Shown here one piece after another: positions 7,494 through 14,819 of a DNA stretch of 18,036 bases. The notes under the pieces are model-generated. The model was not told where the DNA came from, ran no database searches, and saw nothing but the letters and a program-made list of their open reading frames with translations. Source of the DNA: an uncultured Halomicronema sp. (GTDB lineage: Bacteria; Cyanobacteriota; Cyanobacteriia; Phormidesmidales; Phormidesmidaceae); assembly GCA_937897665.1 (NCBI GenBank), contig CALCPB010000880.1, forward strand, positions 1 to 18,036, written 5' to 3'. Made by a program: the position numbers and the translations under genes. The stretch's first letter is position 1. Every line of letters begins with the position of its first letter.

Positions 7494-8216
7494 TTAGTAG
7501 TCGCCCCGCATCACTTGTTTCATTTCCCGAACTGCCCGTTCTAGACCCACCAGAGCAGCCCGACTAATGATGGTGTGGCCAATGTTGAGTTCTTCCATCC
7601 CTTCAATACAGGCAATGGGATAGGTATTCACATACGTCAAGCCATGCCCAGCGTTAACCCGCAGCCCTGCCGCGATCGCTTTCTGAGTCCCCTTCTTTAA
7701 ATCATTCAGTTCCTCGGCCTGCTCCGCTTCATCGTGGGCTTCGGCATACCGCCCCGTGTGCAGCTCAATAAACTTAGCAGTAGTTTGTTTGGACGCGGCG
7801 ATCTGCTCTGATTCGGCATCAATAAACAGGCTGACGGGGATGGCCGCTCCCTGGAGCTTAGAAACCACTTGGGTTAGGCGATCACACTGTCCAGCCACAT
7901 CTAAGCCCCCCTCAGTCGTGACTTCTTCGCGCTGTTCCGGGACTAACGTGACATAGTCAGGCTTGATGTCTAGGGCAATCTCAACCATTTCAGCGGTCGC
8001 GGCCATTTCTAGATTTAAATGCGTGCGCACCGTCTGACGCAGTAAACGAACATCACGCTCTTGAATATGACGACGGTCTTCTCGCAGATGCACCGTGCTG
8101 CCATCGGCACCGGCGAGTTCGGCTAAAACAGCCGCCGCAACGGGGTCAGGTTCAACCGTTCGACGCGCCTGTCGAATCGTGGCAATGTGATCAATGTTGA
8201 CACCCAGCGTTGGCAC
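7494..8216 (-). CDS. pdxJ: Pyridoxine 5'-phosphate synthase
   Basis: PdxJ condenses 1-deoxyxylulose 5-phosphate with 3-amino-2-oxopropyl phosphate to form pyridoxine 5'-phosphate (DXP-dependent B6 route). The 240-residue TIM-barrel protein shows [15 protein letters not shown] at the N-terminus, the [12 protein letters not shown] block, HLNLEMA with the catalytic glutamate, [25 protein letters not shown]-like VNAGHGLTY, and the C-terminal [10 protein letters not shown] phosphate-binding loop. The start is GTG 8214-8216 because AGGAG (minus strand of 8224-8228) lies 7 nt upstream. A TTG start at 8237 would place that site inside the gene. A -10-like TACAAT lies on the minus strand at 8259-8264. 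lipA lies 168 bp upstream. Confidence 0.96.
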   Translation of the reverse strand: MPTLGVNIDHIATIRQARRTVEPDPVAAAVLAELAGADGSTVHLREDRRHIQERDVRLLRQTVRTHLNLEMAATAEMVEIALDIKPDYVTLVPEQREEVTTEGGLDVAGQCDRLTQVVSKLQGAAIPVSLFIDAESEQIAASKQTTAKFIELHTGRYAEAHDEAEQAEELNDLKKGTQKAIAAGLRVNAGHGLTYVNTYPIACIEGMEELNIGHTIISRAALVGLERAVREMKQVMRGDY

Positions 8217-8364
8217 AGCCGATCTCCTGATATTCAAAGAACAACAACCGTAGTTTCGATTGTAGTGAGGAATCGTAACGGCTAGGAAACTGGGGGCTAT
8301 TTCATCAACTATCCCTAATCGTTAGGAAGCTTCTAGGCTAGGAGTTCAAGATGTCTGGAGAGGC

Positions 8365-8381
8365 GGTCGATGGCCTCGACC
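8365..8381. terminator. Stem-loop just after lipA
   Basis: GGTCGA (8365-8370) and TCGACC (8376-8381) form a perfect 6-bp stem with a 5-nt loop, starting 3 nt past the lipA TAG. There is no T tract. It may be a weak terminator or 3' structure. Confidence 0.3.
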
Positions 8382-8384
8382 ACC

Positions 8385-9272
8385 CTAGGGTGATTCACCG
8401 GCGTGGTAAGAGCTTCGCACTAAAGGCCCTGATCGCACGTGAGAGAAGCCAAGACTGCGGGCTCTGTCGCCCAATTCTGTAAACTCGGCTGGCGTCCAAT
8501 ATTTTTGCACGGGCAAATGAGCCAGCGAAGGACGCATGTATTGGCCCAACGTGACGCGATCGCACGCTACCCGCCGTAAGTCTTGCAGCGTTTCGATAAC
8601 TTCTGCGACCGTTTCGCCATGCCCAAGCATGAGCCCTGATTTAGTGGGCAGGGTGGGATTGATCGCTTTGGCATACCGCAAAACAGCTAAGGAGCGATCG
8701 TAGCGACCGCCTCGGCGCACCGGCCCCTGGAGACGTTGCACCGTTTCAACATTGTGGTTGTAGCAGGCGGGCGCAGCACTCGCGACCGTTTCTACCCGAT
8801 GCCGCTGTTGTTCAGCCGCTGCGTCGCCACCCCAAAAGTCAGGAGTCAACACTTCCACCTGCGTGTCGGGTAGGCGGGTGCGGATGGCAGCGATCGTTTT
8901 AACAAACCAGTCAGCTCCTTTGTCGGGCAAATCATCGCGCGCTACTGAGGTCAGCACCACATATTTCAGCCCGAGTAGCGCTACCGATTCTGCCACCTTG
9001 TCCGGCTCCTCTGGATCTAGCGGCAGCGGGGCATGGCCTTTGTCGACTTGGCAAAAGGCACAGGCGCGGGTACAAGTCGGCCCCATGAGCAAAAAGGTTG
9101 CCGTTTTATTGCTGTAGCATTCTCCTCGATTCGGACAGCGTCCCTCCTCACAAATGGTGTGAATGCCCCGTTGTTTCACAATGCGTTGCACTGTCGAAAG
9201 CTCGCTGGCCCGGCCAATCGAGGGCCGCAGCCAGGACGGCAAATTAATCAGATCGCGAGTGGATGACGTCAT
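8385..9272 (-). CDS. lipA: Lipoyl synthase (radical SAM)
   Basis: LipA inserts two sulfur atoms into the octanoyl chain bound to E2 or GcvH subunits. The 295-residue protein has the auxiliary-cluster motif [12 protein letters not shown] (C41, C46, C52) and the radical SAM motif CTRACAFC (C67, C71, C74; CxxxCxxC), preceded by TATFLLMG. The family C-terminal block [11 protein letters not shown] is present and supplies the serine ligand of the auxiliary cluster. ATG 9270-9272 ([15 protein letters not shown]) is preferred to TTG 9281; GAGG lies just upstream with short spacing. No lipB is seen in the window. Many cyanobacteria carry two lipA paralogues, and which one this is cannot be told here. 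Confidence 0.95.
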   Translation of the reverse strand: MTSSTRDLINLPSWLRPSIGRASELSTVQRIVKQRGIHTICEEGRCPNRGECYSNKTATFLLMGPTCTRACAFCQVDKGHAPLPLDPEEPDKVAESVALLGLKYVVLTSVARDDLPDKGADWFVKTIAAIRTRLPDTQVEVLTPDFWGGDAAAEQQRHRVETVASAAPACYNHNVETVQRLQGPVRRGGRYDRSLAVLRYAKAINPTLPTKSGLMLGHGETVAEVIETLQDLRRVACDRVTLGQYMRPSLAHLPVQKYWTPAEFTELGDRARSLGFSHVRSGPLVRSSYHAGESP

Positions 9273-9405
9273 ATTCCTCAAACTATCGGCCTTAAAGAAG
9301 AAATCCCGGTTGCTTGTGTGAAACTACTGACGGTGCTTGGGCGTAGGCGATCGCACTCAAGCCAACTGCCTCTTGATTCCCAGTCCTGAGGTCTGCCGCC
9401 GTTGG

Positions 9406-9427
9406 GGGTGGCGAAGCCGGCCCACCC
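9406..9427. repeat. GC-rich inverted repeat, possible intergenic repeat remnant
   Basis: GGGTGG (9406-9411) pairs with CCACCC (9422-9427) around CGAAGCCGGC. Its GTAGGGTGGGC-like arm on the minus strand resembles short dispersed hairpin repeats common between cyanobacterial genes. Family membership cannot be shown without the genome. Confidence 0.35.
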
Positions 9428-9471
9428 TACCCAGTCAATGTAAAGATAGCCTGAAGCTGGATTCGGGCATT

Positions 9472-9489
9472 CTAACCCAACAGGGTTAG
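9472..9489. repeat. Perfect 7-bp hairpin with AACA loop
   Basis: CTAACCC (9472-9478), AACA loop, GGGTTAG (9483-9489). It is perfect and compact and lies about 200 bp upstream of lipA and 340 bp upstream of the response regulator. It may be part of a repeat element with the hairpin at 9406. Confidence 0.5.
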
Positions 9490-9828
9490 CCATTAAATTC
9501 TAAAAGATAGCGTTGTTCAGGGTCGGACTTAGCGTGAATGATCTTGTAGGCACAGGGTGCTCAATGATGCCGACACGGCCTCATACCGGCTGCGCTTGAC
9601 ATTATCTGTTGCGTGCAGCGAGAAAAATTAGGGATTAGTCTGTAACCCTCAAACTCCGCTAATATTTGCTTTACGAGTATTCATACTTCAGTAGTCGAGA
9701 GTTGTTTCCGAACTGGATAGTAATTGCTAAGTTATAAGACGGCAGCATTGAAGCAGCAGTTTTAACCGCAAGCGCTAGTTTGGAGTTGTTTGCTAGCCCA
9801 TTGCATCTTTACCGCAGAGGAGTCCGCC

Positions 9829-10374
9829 GTGGCAACGCACAAAATTCTGGTAATTGATGATAGTCGCGTCATTCGGATGCGCGTTCGAGACATGCTGCCC
9901 CAAGGCAACTTTGAAGTCTTGGAAGCCAAGGATGGGGTCGAAGGTCTCAATGCCATTCGCGAGCAGCGCCCTAATCTCATCATGCTGGACTTTCTGTTGC
10001 CTCGCATGAGCGGTTGGGAAGTTTTTCAAGAAGTTCAAAAGCAACCTGATTTGCAGCACATTCCCCTCGTGCTGATGTCTGGGCGCAGAGAGGAAGTGAC
10101 GGAGAAAATCACGGAGCCGTTTGAGTTCTTTGAATTCATTCAGAAGCCCTTTGAACAGAAGGAACTGATTGAAGCCATTAAAAAGCCCATGGCCAAGGCC
10201 CGGAAACCCCGACCGAAAGCGGCAGCGGCACCCGCAGCACCCGCAGCGGCAGGCGGTGATGCAGCACAAATTCAAGCACTACAGGCGAAAGTTGCCAAGC
10301 TAGAAGCAGAGGTTGCTCAACTCAAAGGACAAACGGCCAAAATTTTAGCCTTCATCAAGCAAAAGTTGAGATAG
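9829..10374 (+). CDS. Single-domain response regulator with Ala/Pro linker and coiled-coil tail
   Basis: A two-component receiver domain occupies residues about 5-120. The acidic pair D10-D11, phosphoacceptor D54 (LIMLDFLLPRMSG), S84 (VLMSG) and K106 (FIQKPF) are all present, so phosphorylation by a histidine kinase is expected. No DNA-binding or enzymatic output domain follows. Instead there is a basic, Ala/Pro-rich linker (about 125-145) and a C-terminal heptad-like helix (IQALQAKVAKLEAEVAQLKG) ending in a basic segment. This suggests dimerisation or partner binding as output. The start is GTG 9829, chosen because AGAGGAG lies 6 nt upstream; an upstream TTG at 9790 is rejected. No kinase gene is adjacent. 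The total is 181 residues. The pathway is unknown. Confidence 0.9.
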   Translation: MATHKILVIDDSRVIRMRVRDMLPQGNFEVLEAKDGVEGLNAIREQRPNLIMLDFLLPRMSGWEVFQEVQKQPDLQHIPLVLMSGRREEVTEKITEPFEFFEFIQKPFEQKELIEAIKKPMAKARKPRPKAAAAPAAPAAAGGDAAQIQALQAKVAKLEAEVAQLKGQTAKILAFIKQKLR

Positions 10375-10466
10375 TCGGTTCTCCATCCATCTCTCGGGAG
10401 CGGTTGGCCTATTCGGCAAGCTGTTTCTGTCGGGCCAAGTAGCACCGAGCCATCGTTCGAAATGAT

Positions 10467-10509
10467 CAAAAACGCCGCAATTGTGGGTATCACAATTGCG
10501 GCGTTTTTG
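10467..10509. terminator. Strong bidirectional intrinsic terminator
   Basis: A 19-bp perfect stem (10467-10485 with 10491-10509, core CGCCGCAATTGTG) with loop GGTAT. It has an A tract on the 5' arm and a T tract on the 3' arm, so it can end transcription in both directions. It lies between the convergent response regulator (+) and small-protein gene (-). Confidence 0.92.
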
Positions 10510-10545
10510 TTGACCTGTGTTGTCTCGGGTGAATCGCCGATTCAG

Positions 10546-10582
10546 CAGCGCTCAGCGATCTCTGAGAGTGGCCATAGCGCTG
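10546..10582. other. Nested stem-loop downstream of the small-protein gene
   Basis: CAGCGCT (10546-10552) and AGCGCTG (10576-10582) are complementary, and inside them CTCAG (10551-10555) and CTGAG (10562-10566) form a second stem. The two stems compete for two bases. The structure lies 24 bp past the stop of the 66-residue gene; there is no T tract. Confidence 0.3.
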
Positions 10583-10606
10583 ACTGCACAACGATTCAAC
10601 GGTCGA

Positions 10607-10807
10607 TCAATCGATCAGATTAATCTTGCCCACGCGCACATAGTCTAAAAGACGATTGATGTGGAAGCGGTCAGTCGATTCCATATCGGAGTTTGACAGC
10701 ATGGCCGAGGTTAGTTTGAGATGTTCTTGGCGGCTGAGCTGGCGTGATTTGACAGCCCGTTGAACCAAAGACTGAATACCCGATTGACCAGGAACGACAG
10801 AGACCAT
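10607..10807 (-). CDS. Small conserved-looking hypothetical protein, 66 residues
   Basis: The frame encodes MVSVVPGQSGIQSLVQRAVK, then a helical, charged body (SRQLSRQEHLKLTSAMLS) and a C-terminal block RFHINRLLDYVRVGKINLID. The pattern 'QSLVxxAxxSxxLxRxEHLxLxSAML...INRxxDYxRxGxIxLxD' recalls short cyanobacterial proteins of unknown function; this is from memory of the family and is unchecked. There is no signal peptide, membrane segment or metal motif, and it is probably a small all-helical cytosolic protein. Start ATG 10805-10807, TGA stop. No strong Shine-Dalgarno is visible. It is convergent with the response regulator and separated from it by the terminator at 10467-10509. Function unknown. 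Confidence 0.72.
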   Translation of the reverse strand: MVSVVPGQSGIQSLVQRAVKSRQLSRQEHLKLTSAMLSNSDMESTDRFHINRLLDYVRVGKINLID

Positions 10808-11100
10808 GACGCACTCACTTGTTACTCAAAACGATTTCCACTCAGGAGATTAAGGGCAAAACCATGGCTGACTAGTGAAGTCTGGCATGCACCTGCCCTG
10901 CTCTCTAGACCAAGACTATCGCCTGACCTCACCCCTTGAGATCAGGAGAGTCACCGATCACACAAACCCTTTACAGAGGCTTGTCAGAGCTTTCACAGAC
11001 GTTTTTGAGGCGGACTCTATTCAGGCTTACGGTATTCACGGTGAGAAGTCTATTCACACCCCTTAAGCTAGGGAATAAGCCCTCGTAAATCGACAAGTTT

Positions 11101-11874
11101 ATGGAAATTTATCGGCTCCCCGCTCTCTTTGACAACTACATTTTTCTGCTGTTTGATGCCGCCACTCAAACGGCAGCAGTCGTTGATCCGGCGGAGCCAG
11201 AGCCAGTTTTACGGCAGCTAAAGCAATTAGGCGCTACCCTAACGACGATTTTCAACACTCACCATCATGCGGACCATGTGGGGGCTAACCGCTCCCTACT
11301 GCAGCATTTTCCTGATGTGATGGTTTATGGGGGCAAAGTGGACCGAGGACGGATTCCTGGGCAACAGGTGTTTTTATCAGAGAACGATCGCGTGGCATTT
11401 GGGGGCCGAGAGGCGCACGTCTATTTTGTGCCGGGGCATACGCGAGCCCATATTGCCTACTACTTTCCGCCCATGACTGACAATGACTGGGGCGAACTGT
11501 TCTGCGGCGATACGCTATTTGCTGGGGGCTGTGGACGATTGTTTGAGGGCACACCGCAGCAAATGCTGACCTCATTAACGAAGTTGCGATCGCTGCCTGA
11601 CACCACCCGCATTTGGTGTGCCCACGAATATACGCTCAAAAATCTAGAATTTGCCATCACGGTAGAGGGTGACAATATTGCCCTGCAAGAGCGTCTGAGG
11701 GCAGTACAAGCGGCACGTCAGCGTAATGAGGCGACGGTGCCTTCCCCCCTAGGACTCGAAAAGCAAACGAATCCTTTTTTGCGCTGGGACGTGGCAGCCC
11801 TGCAGGCTACGGCGAAAACCACTGATCCGACACAAACCTTTGCCCGCATCCGAGGCTTGAAAGATCGGTTTTAG
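11101..11874 (+). CDS. gloB: Hydroxyacylglutathione hydrolase (glyoxalase II)
   Basis: Glyoxalase II hydrolyses S-lactoylglutathione to D-lactate and glutathione, completing methylglyoxal detoxification. The 257-residue metallo-beta-lactamase-fold protein has the binuclear metal motif H54-x-H56-x-D58-H59 ([10 protein letters not shown]), H113 (VPGHT), D137 ([17 protein letters not shown]) and H175 (CAHEYT). The C-terminal HAGH domain carries the usual NPFLRWD block. All metal ligands are present and length is normal. Start ATG 11101 fits the family ([15 protein letters not shown]), though no Shine-Dalgarno is visible. It stands alone; the 293 bp upstream hold no supported gene. Its 3' end meets an open minus-strand frame downstream of the broken membrane-protein gene. 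Confidence 0.95.
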   Translation: MEIYRLPALFDNYIFLLFDAATQTAAVVDPAEPEPVLRQLKQLGATLTTIFNTHHHADHVGANRSLLQHFPDVMVYGGKVDRGRIPGQQVFLSENDRVAFGGREAHVYFVPGHTRAHIAYYFPPMTDNDWGELFCGDTLFAGGCGRLFEGTPQQMLTSLTKLRSLPDTTRIWCAHEYTLKNLEFAITVEGDNIALQERLRAVQAARQRNEATVPSPLGLEKQTNPFLRWDVAALQATAKTTDPTQTFARIRGLKDRF

Positions 11875-11972
11875 TTTGCCAGGGTTTGAGCCTGTTCGCC
11901 GGACAGAATCAGGGCATTGAGCAAACCGCAGTTGGGGTGAGCATTCCGAATTGAGAGAACGCTCTGGGTGGC

Positions 11973-12224
11973 CTAGGCGATGGCCTCAGCGCCCGTAAAC
12001 AGCAAAGTGGGCAACCAGCTGAGCCCCAAACCAATGAGGGAGAGTAGCAGCAGCGTCGTGAACGCAAGGCGATCGCTCATGCCATCTATCAGGCAATCAA
12101 CCTTAACCAGCAGCGCCGCGGCGATCAGCACCACGATGTAGGCAAACGCTCGGATCTGCACGACGGCGAGCACCGTGAGTGAGGCCAGCAGCAACACCAT
12201 GACAGAGTAGCCGACATCCGTTTT
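11973..12224 (-). pseudogene. C-terminal half of a membrane protein, separated by in-frame TAA
   Basis: This continues the frame of the 68-codon gene at 12225-12431. After the TAA (12225-12227) it reads K-T-D-V-G-Y-S-V and then two very hydrophobic stretches (MVLLLASLTVLAVVQIRAF and onward, LAFTTLLLLSLIGLGLSWLP), likely two or three membrane helices with a short loop DCLIDGMSDR between. An ATG at 12198-12200 could be a restart, but the seven residues before it look like normal coding and no clear Shine-Dalgarno is seen. It ends with TAG 11973-11975. With the stop ignored, the whole gene (11973-12431) would encode a membrane protein of about 152 residues with four or five helices. Function not recognised. 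Confidence 0.6.
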
Positions 12225-12431
12225 TTAACCCTTGAGTACAAAGTCTCTGGTCGGCTGCCAGAGTAGCGTCAGCACACCAGCTTTGGCAACCGCGAACGCA
12301 AGGGTTGCGAGCCAGACATATCGGCTAGATGCGTCGGCATGTAGCAGCTGCCCATAGGTGGAATACGCCAAAATGAGCAGCCCCCAAGACAACCAATGGC
12401 TTTTAAGTAACGAGGGTCTTGCCTGTTTCAT
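12225..12431 (-). CDS. N-terminal half of a hypothetical membrane protein, ended by in-frame TAA
   Basis: The 68-residue frame starts ATG 12429-12431 with a basic N-terminus (MKQARPSLLK) and two predicted membrane helices (about 13-30, HWLSWGLLILAYSTYGQLL, and about 39-59, VWLATLAFAVAKAGVLTLLW), then QPTRDFVLKG and a TAA. The reading frame is identical to that of the downstream hydrophobic frame at 11973-12200, so this is most simply one gene with a nonsense codon. It starts 37 bp after the NIL-ferredoxin gene on the same strand and may be co-transcribed with it. Function not recognised; two adjacent small membrane proteins are the less likely alternative. Confidence 0.65.
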   Translation of the reverse strand: MKQARPSLLKSHWLSWGLLILAYSTYGQLLHADASSRYVWLATLAFAVAKAGVLTLLWQPTRDFVLKG

Positions 12432-12468
12432 TCCACTGACTGGGGGCTACCAAGTGAACGTCTCGATC

Positions 12469-12873
12469 TTACAAGTTGGTGGAGATGGCCTGCACGGGGC
12501 AGGAGGGAATGCACTGCTCACAGACAATGCAGCGCGATCGCGCAAAGGTAAGCTTAAAAGAATCTGGATGTAGGCTCAGTGCCCCGGTGGGACAAACCCC
12601 TGTGCAAAGTCCACAATGCACACAGCTCAGCTCATCAATCATGATTTCGCGGCTCGCCTGGGAAACGCCGATATCGTGCTCTTGCAGCCACAAAATAGCG
12701 TCTTCTAGCTGATCGATGTCGCCCGATAGCTCTACAACCAGCTTGCCAATTTGATTGGGGGCAACCTGCGCCCGAATGATATTGGCCGCCACGTTGAAAT
12801 CTTTGGCCAACCGATAAGTAATAGGCTGATGTACCGAGCGTTTGGGAAACGTCAGCGTCACTCGTTTTTTCAT
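12469..12873 (-). CDS. NIL domain plus 2x[4Fe-4S] ferredoxin protein
   Basis: The 134-residue protein has an N-terminal NIL domain (about 1-76, MKKRVTLTFP...GKLVVELSGD), a ligand-binding ferredoxin-like fold also found in methionine ABC importers, and a C-terminal bacterial-type ferredoxin. Two cluster motifs are complete: CVHCGLCTGVCP (C84, C87, C90, C94) and CIVCEQCIPSCP (C115, C118, C121, C125). It is a soluble cytosolic electron carrier or cluster-binding regulator; related proteins are widespread in cyanobacteria, some linked to sulfur or methionine metabolism, but the role here is unknown. ATG 12871-12873 is preferred to TTG 12882. It diverges from txlA over 75 bp that contain a palindrome. 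The membrane-protein gene follows 37 bp downstream. Confidence 0.9.
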   Translation of the reverse strand: MKKRVTLTFPKRSVHQPITYRLAKDFNVAANIIRAQVAPNQIGKLVVELSGDIDQLEDAILWLQEHDIGVSQASREIMIDELSCVHCGLCTGVCPTGALSLHPDSFKLTFARSRCIVCEQCIPSCPVQAISTNL

Positions 12874-12896
12874 GGCCAACACGAGGGGGGTGTCCG

Positions 12897-12912
12897 CTAT
12901 CTTAAAAGATAG
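12897..12912. promoter_or_regulatory. Palindrome in the NIL-ferredoxin/txlA divergent promoter region
   Basis: CTATCTT (12897-12903), AA, AAGATAG (12906-12912) is a perfect 7-bp inverted repeat with a 2-nt spacer. It lies 24 bp from the NIL-ferredoxin ATG and 36 bp before the txlA ATG, a natural place for one operator to control both genes. No known regulator motif is recognised. Confidence 0.45.
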
Positions 12913-12948
12913 AGATTTTACGATGGGATAACTGCAAAGGTTTTCAAC

Positions 12949-13557
12949 ATGGATCAGTCTTCAAATGAGGCCTCGACGATCGCGCCGCCGCCCATCGCCA
13001 CCAACCTGGCGACTAAGGTGCGGAATTTGATTGTCGTCAGCGTGGCGGTTGGGCTAGCAGTGTTGCTCGTGTTGGGCATTCGCACCCAAACTCCAGCCGC
13101 CTCGTTAGAAACCTTAGCGGCAGACTCAACGCCGTTAGAAACGGCCTTGGTCAATGGCAAGCCTTCGTTGGTGGAGTTTTACGCCAACTGGTGTACGTCT
13201 TGTCAAGCGATGGCTGGGGACATGGCCGAGCTGCGTACCACCTATGGTGACCAAGTCAACTTTGTCATGCTGAACGTCGATAACACCAAATGGCTACCTG
13301 AAATGCTGCACTATCGGGTTGATGGGATTCCTCACTTTGTCTACTTAGATCCGGCTGGTGCAGCCATCTCGACGGCTATTGGAGAACAGCCGCAGACCAT
13401 CATTGCCAGTAATTTAGACGCGCTGGTTGTGGGCACAGACTTGCCCTATCAAACCGCTCTGGGACAAACGTCGACTCTAGAGTCTCCTCAAGGTGCTGTC
13501 ATTACGCCTCGTAACGATGATCCCCGCAGTCACGGTGCTCAAGTGGTGGTGGATTAG
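12949..13557 (+). CDS. txlA: Membrane-anchored thioredoxin-like protein (TxlA/HCF164 family)
   Basis: HCF164/TxlA proteins are thylakoid-anchored thioredoxins that pass reductant into the lumen and support cytochrome b6f (heme/cysteine) assembly. The 202-residue protein has a short cytosolic N-terminus, one membrane anchor (about 27-45, LIVVSVAVGLAVLLVLGI), then a thioredoxin fold with the active site W81-C82-T-S-C85. The family signature NFVMLNVDNTKW and the cis-proline loop VDGIPHF are both present. The last 50 residues are a polar tail. The active-site pair T-S differs from the E-V of plant HCF164. Start ATG 12949; AAGG lies upstream with loose spacing. It diverges from the NIL-ferredoxin gene, so shared redox control is possible but inferred only from layout. 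Confidence 0.88.
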   Translation: MDQSSNEASTIAPPPIATNLATKVRNLIVVSVAVGLAVLLVLGIRTQTPAASLETLAADSTPLETALVNGKPSLVEFYANWCTSCQAMAGDMAELRTTYGDQVNFVMLNVDNTKWLPEMLHYRVDGIPHFVYLDPAGAAISTAIGEQPQTIIASNLDALVVGTDLPYQTALGQTSTLESPQGAVITPRNDDPRSHGAQVVVD

Positions 13558-13675
13558 TCCCCAATCTAGTCAGAAATTAGATCGGTAGGCAAGCATCTTT
13601 TGATGTGCGCTGTTAGCGCGACTCCCGAGTTTGCGCCTGCCAGCCCTTTTCCTAAAGTGATGAGGGATTAAGGGA

Positions 13676-14314
13676 TTAATCGAGTAGTGCCGCTTCGAGG
13701 GCAGCGATTGCCTCTTCCAGATCGTCATTGATAATTTGCAGGTCAAACTCATCTGCCGCTGCCAACTCGGCTCGAGCCCGCTCCAGACGACGCTCAATCG
13801 CCGCTGCATCATCTTGACCGCGATCTCGAATACGGCGCTCAAGTTCAGCCGCTGAGGGCGGCGCAATAAAAATCTTCAATGCTTCTGGAAAGGAAGCCGC
13901 GACCTGACGAGCACCTTCTAGCTCAATTTCGAGAATCACTTGATTGCCACGCTCAATCTGTACCGCAACGGGATGTTTAGGCGTGCCGTAATAGTTTCCC
14001 GCAAACTCGGCCCATTCCAGCAGTTCACCGGTCTGAATCATCGCTTCAAACTCATCCCGAGTGACGAAATAGTAATGCTGGCCATGCACCTCACCGGCGC
14101 GAGGTTGGCGAGTCGTCGCGGAGGTTGAGAGATACAGATCTGGATGACGGGCCCGCAAACGTCCCAATAGCGTGCCTTTGCCAACACCGCTCGGGCCCGT
14201 CAACACAACTAATCGCCCCGGTGCCGTCACTGTGGGATCGGCGCTGTCGGCGATGCCCCCTTGGGCAGGCGACGACGGCAACGCAGAAGAGTCAGAAACA
14301 AGAGTATGAGTCAT
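13676..14314 (-). CDS. gmk: Guanylate kinase
   Basis: Gmk phosphorylates GMP to GDP with ATP. The protein has the P-loop GPSGVGKGT (40-48), the GMP-binding stretch [22 protein letters not shown] with its arginines and tyrosines, [14 protein letters not shown], and the lid region [22 protein letters not shown]. The frame gives 212 residues from ATG 14314, about 30 longer at the N-terminus than most family members; that extra part is Ser/Ala/Asp-rich and low in conservation. An in-frame GTG at 14228-14230 would start the protein [15 protein letters not shown], the usual family start, and is a real alternative. Neither has a clear Shine-Dalgarno. It converges on txlA and diverges from the TPR gene. 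A neighbouring remA, common in other bacteria, is not seen. Confidence 0.95.
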   Translation of the reverse strand: MTHTLVSDSSALPSSPAQGGIADSADPTVTAPGRLVVLTGPSGVGKGTLLGRLRARHPDLYLSTSATTRQPRAGEVHGQHYYFVTRDEFEAMIQTGELLEWAEFAGNYYGTPKHPVAVQIERGNQVILEIELEGARQVAASFPEALKIFIAPPSAAELERRIRDRGQDDAAAIERRLERARAELAAADEFDLQIINDDLEEAIAALEAALLD

Positions 14315-14819
14315 GGGAGTTTGAGGATGACACCAAGGAACAAAATTACGAACCTAGATATGAGAAAAGGAGGCTCAGCTCAAATCAAAGAGAGCCAACA
14401 AGAGAGTAATGGGCAAAGCAGGTTGAAAAAAGCCGACCTAATGCCTGTCTCAGATCAAACATTAAGGGATGAATTTGCTACAGGATAGCAGGATCTCTCA
14501 ACTTTAGTCCGGCGCTGGCATCGTTGGGGCCAACCACCTGGTGGCCAGACAGCGCTCAGGGAAAGGCGTCAGCCCAGGTTTTTACCGTTGGGCAGCGAGT
14601 TTTGGGGTTCTAGTATGGCTCAGCACAGTCACACTGTTGCGGTTTTGTGCACTGTTCATCGCCCTCGGCATCGCGAGAGGCCAGTCGCCCGAGGCAGAGG
14701 CGAACCGCTGTCGAGTTGGCTGGGTCAAAAACAGCGATCGCCCAGATTGCCCGCGTTTCTTCCTGAAATCACAGGGGTATCAGGAGAATTAAGATAGAGT
14801 CCTATCCCTGTCACTGCTC
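14315..14819. other. 505-nt divergent intergenic region between gmk and the TPR-protein gene
   Basis: No gene is well supported. A plus-strand frame at 14541-14792 (83 codons, GTG start) has one hydrophobic segment (GVLVWLSTVTLLRFCALFIA) and ends 27 bp before the TPR start in the same frame; it has no recognised family. A HIP1 octamer lies near 14738 and GGAG at 14782-14785, about 35 bp before the TPR gene. Promoters for both genes must lie here, but none could be placed with confidence. Confidence 0.4.

Larger units (their letters stand above)
9273..9828. other. 556-nt divergent intergenic region between lipA and the response regulator
   Basis: No gene is supported; a 71-codon minus-strand frame (9278-9493) has no recognisable features. 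The lipA-proximal half is GC-rich and holds a HIP1 octamer near 9347 and two hairpins (9406-9427 and 9472-9489). The response-regulator-proximal half is AT-rich, with several -10-like sequences (for example TAATAT in CGCTAATATTTG), and probably forms a promoter and long leader. No riboswitch could be recognised. Confidence 0.45.

Noticed and set aside
9278..9493. 71-codon minus-strand frame upstream of lipA
   Set aside because: It runs through two hairpins and a GC-rich repeat-like stretch; Gly/Trp-rich composition fits a repeat, not a gene.
10860..10880. AGGAG followed by ATG-GCT-GAC-TAG at 10864-10875
   Set aside because: It encodes only three residues before two stops; a leader peptide cannot be supported from this alone.
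10875..11066. 63-codon plus-strand frame (GTG start) before gloB
   Set aside because: No Shine-Dalgarno, no family resemblance and uneven composition; treated as noncoding.
14541..14792. 83-codon plus-strand frame with one hydrophobic segment, in frame with the TPR gene
   Set aside because: It could be a small membrane protein, but no family is recognised and no ribosome site is clear; its flanking ends do not resemble the TPR protein.
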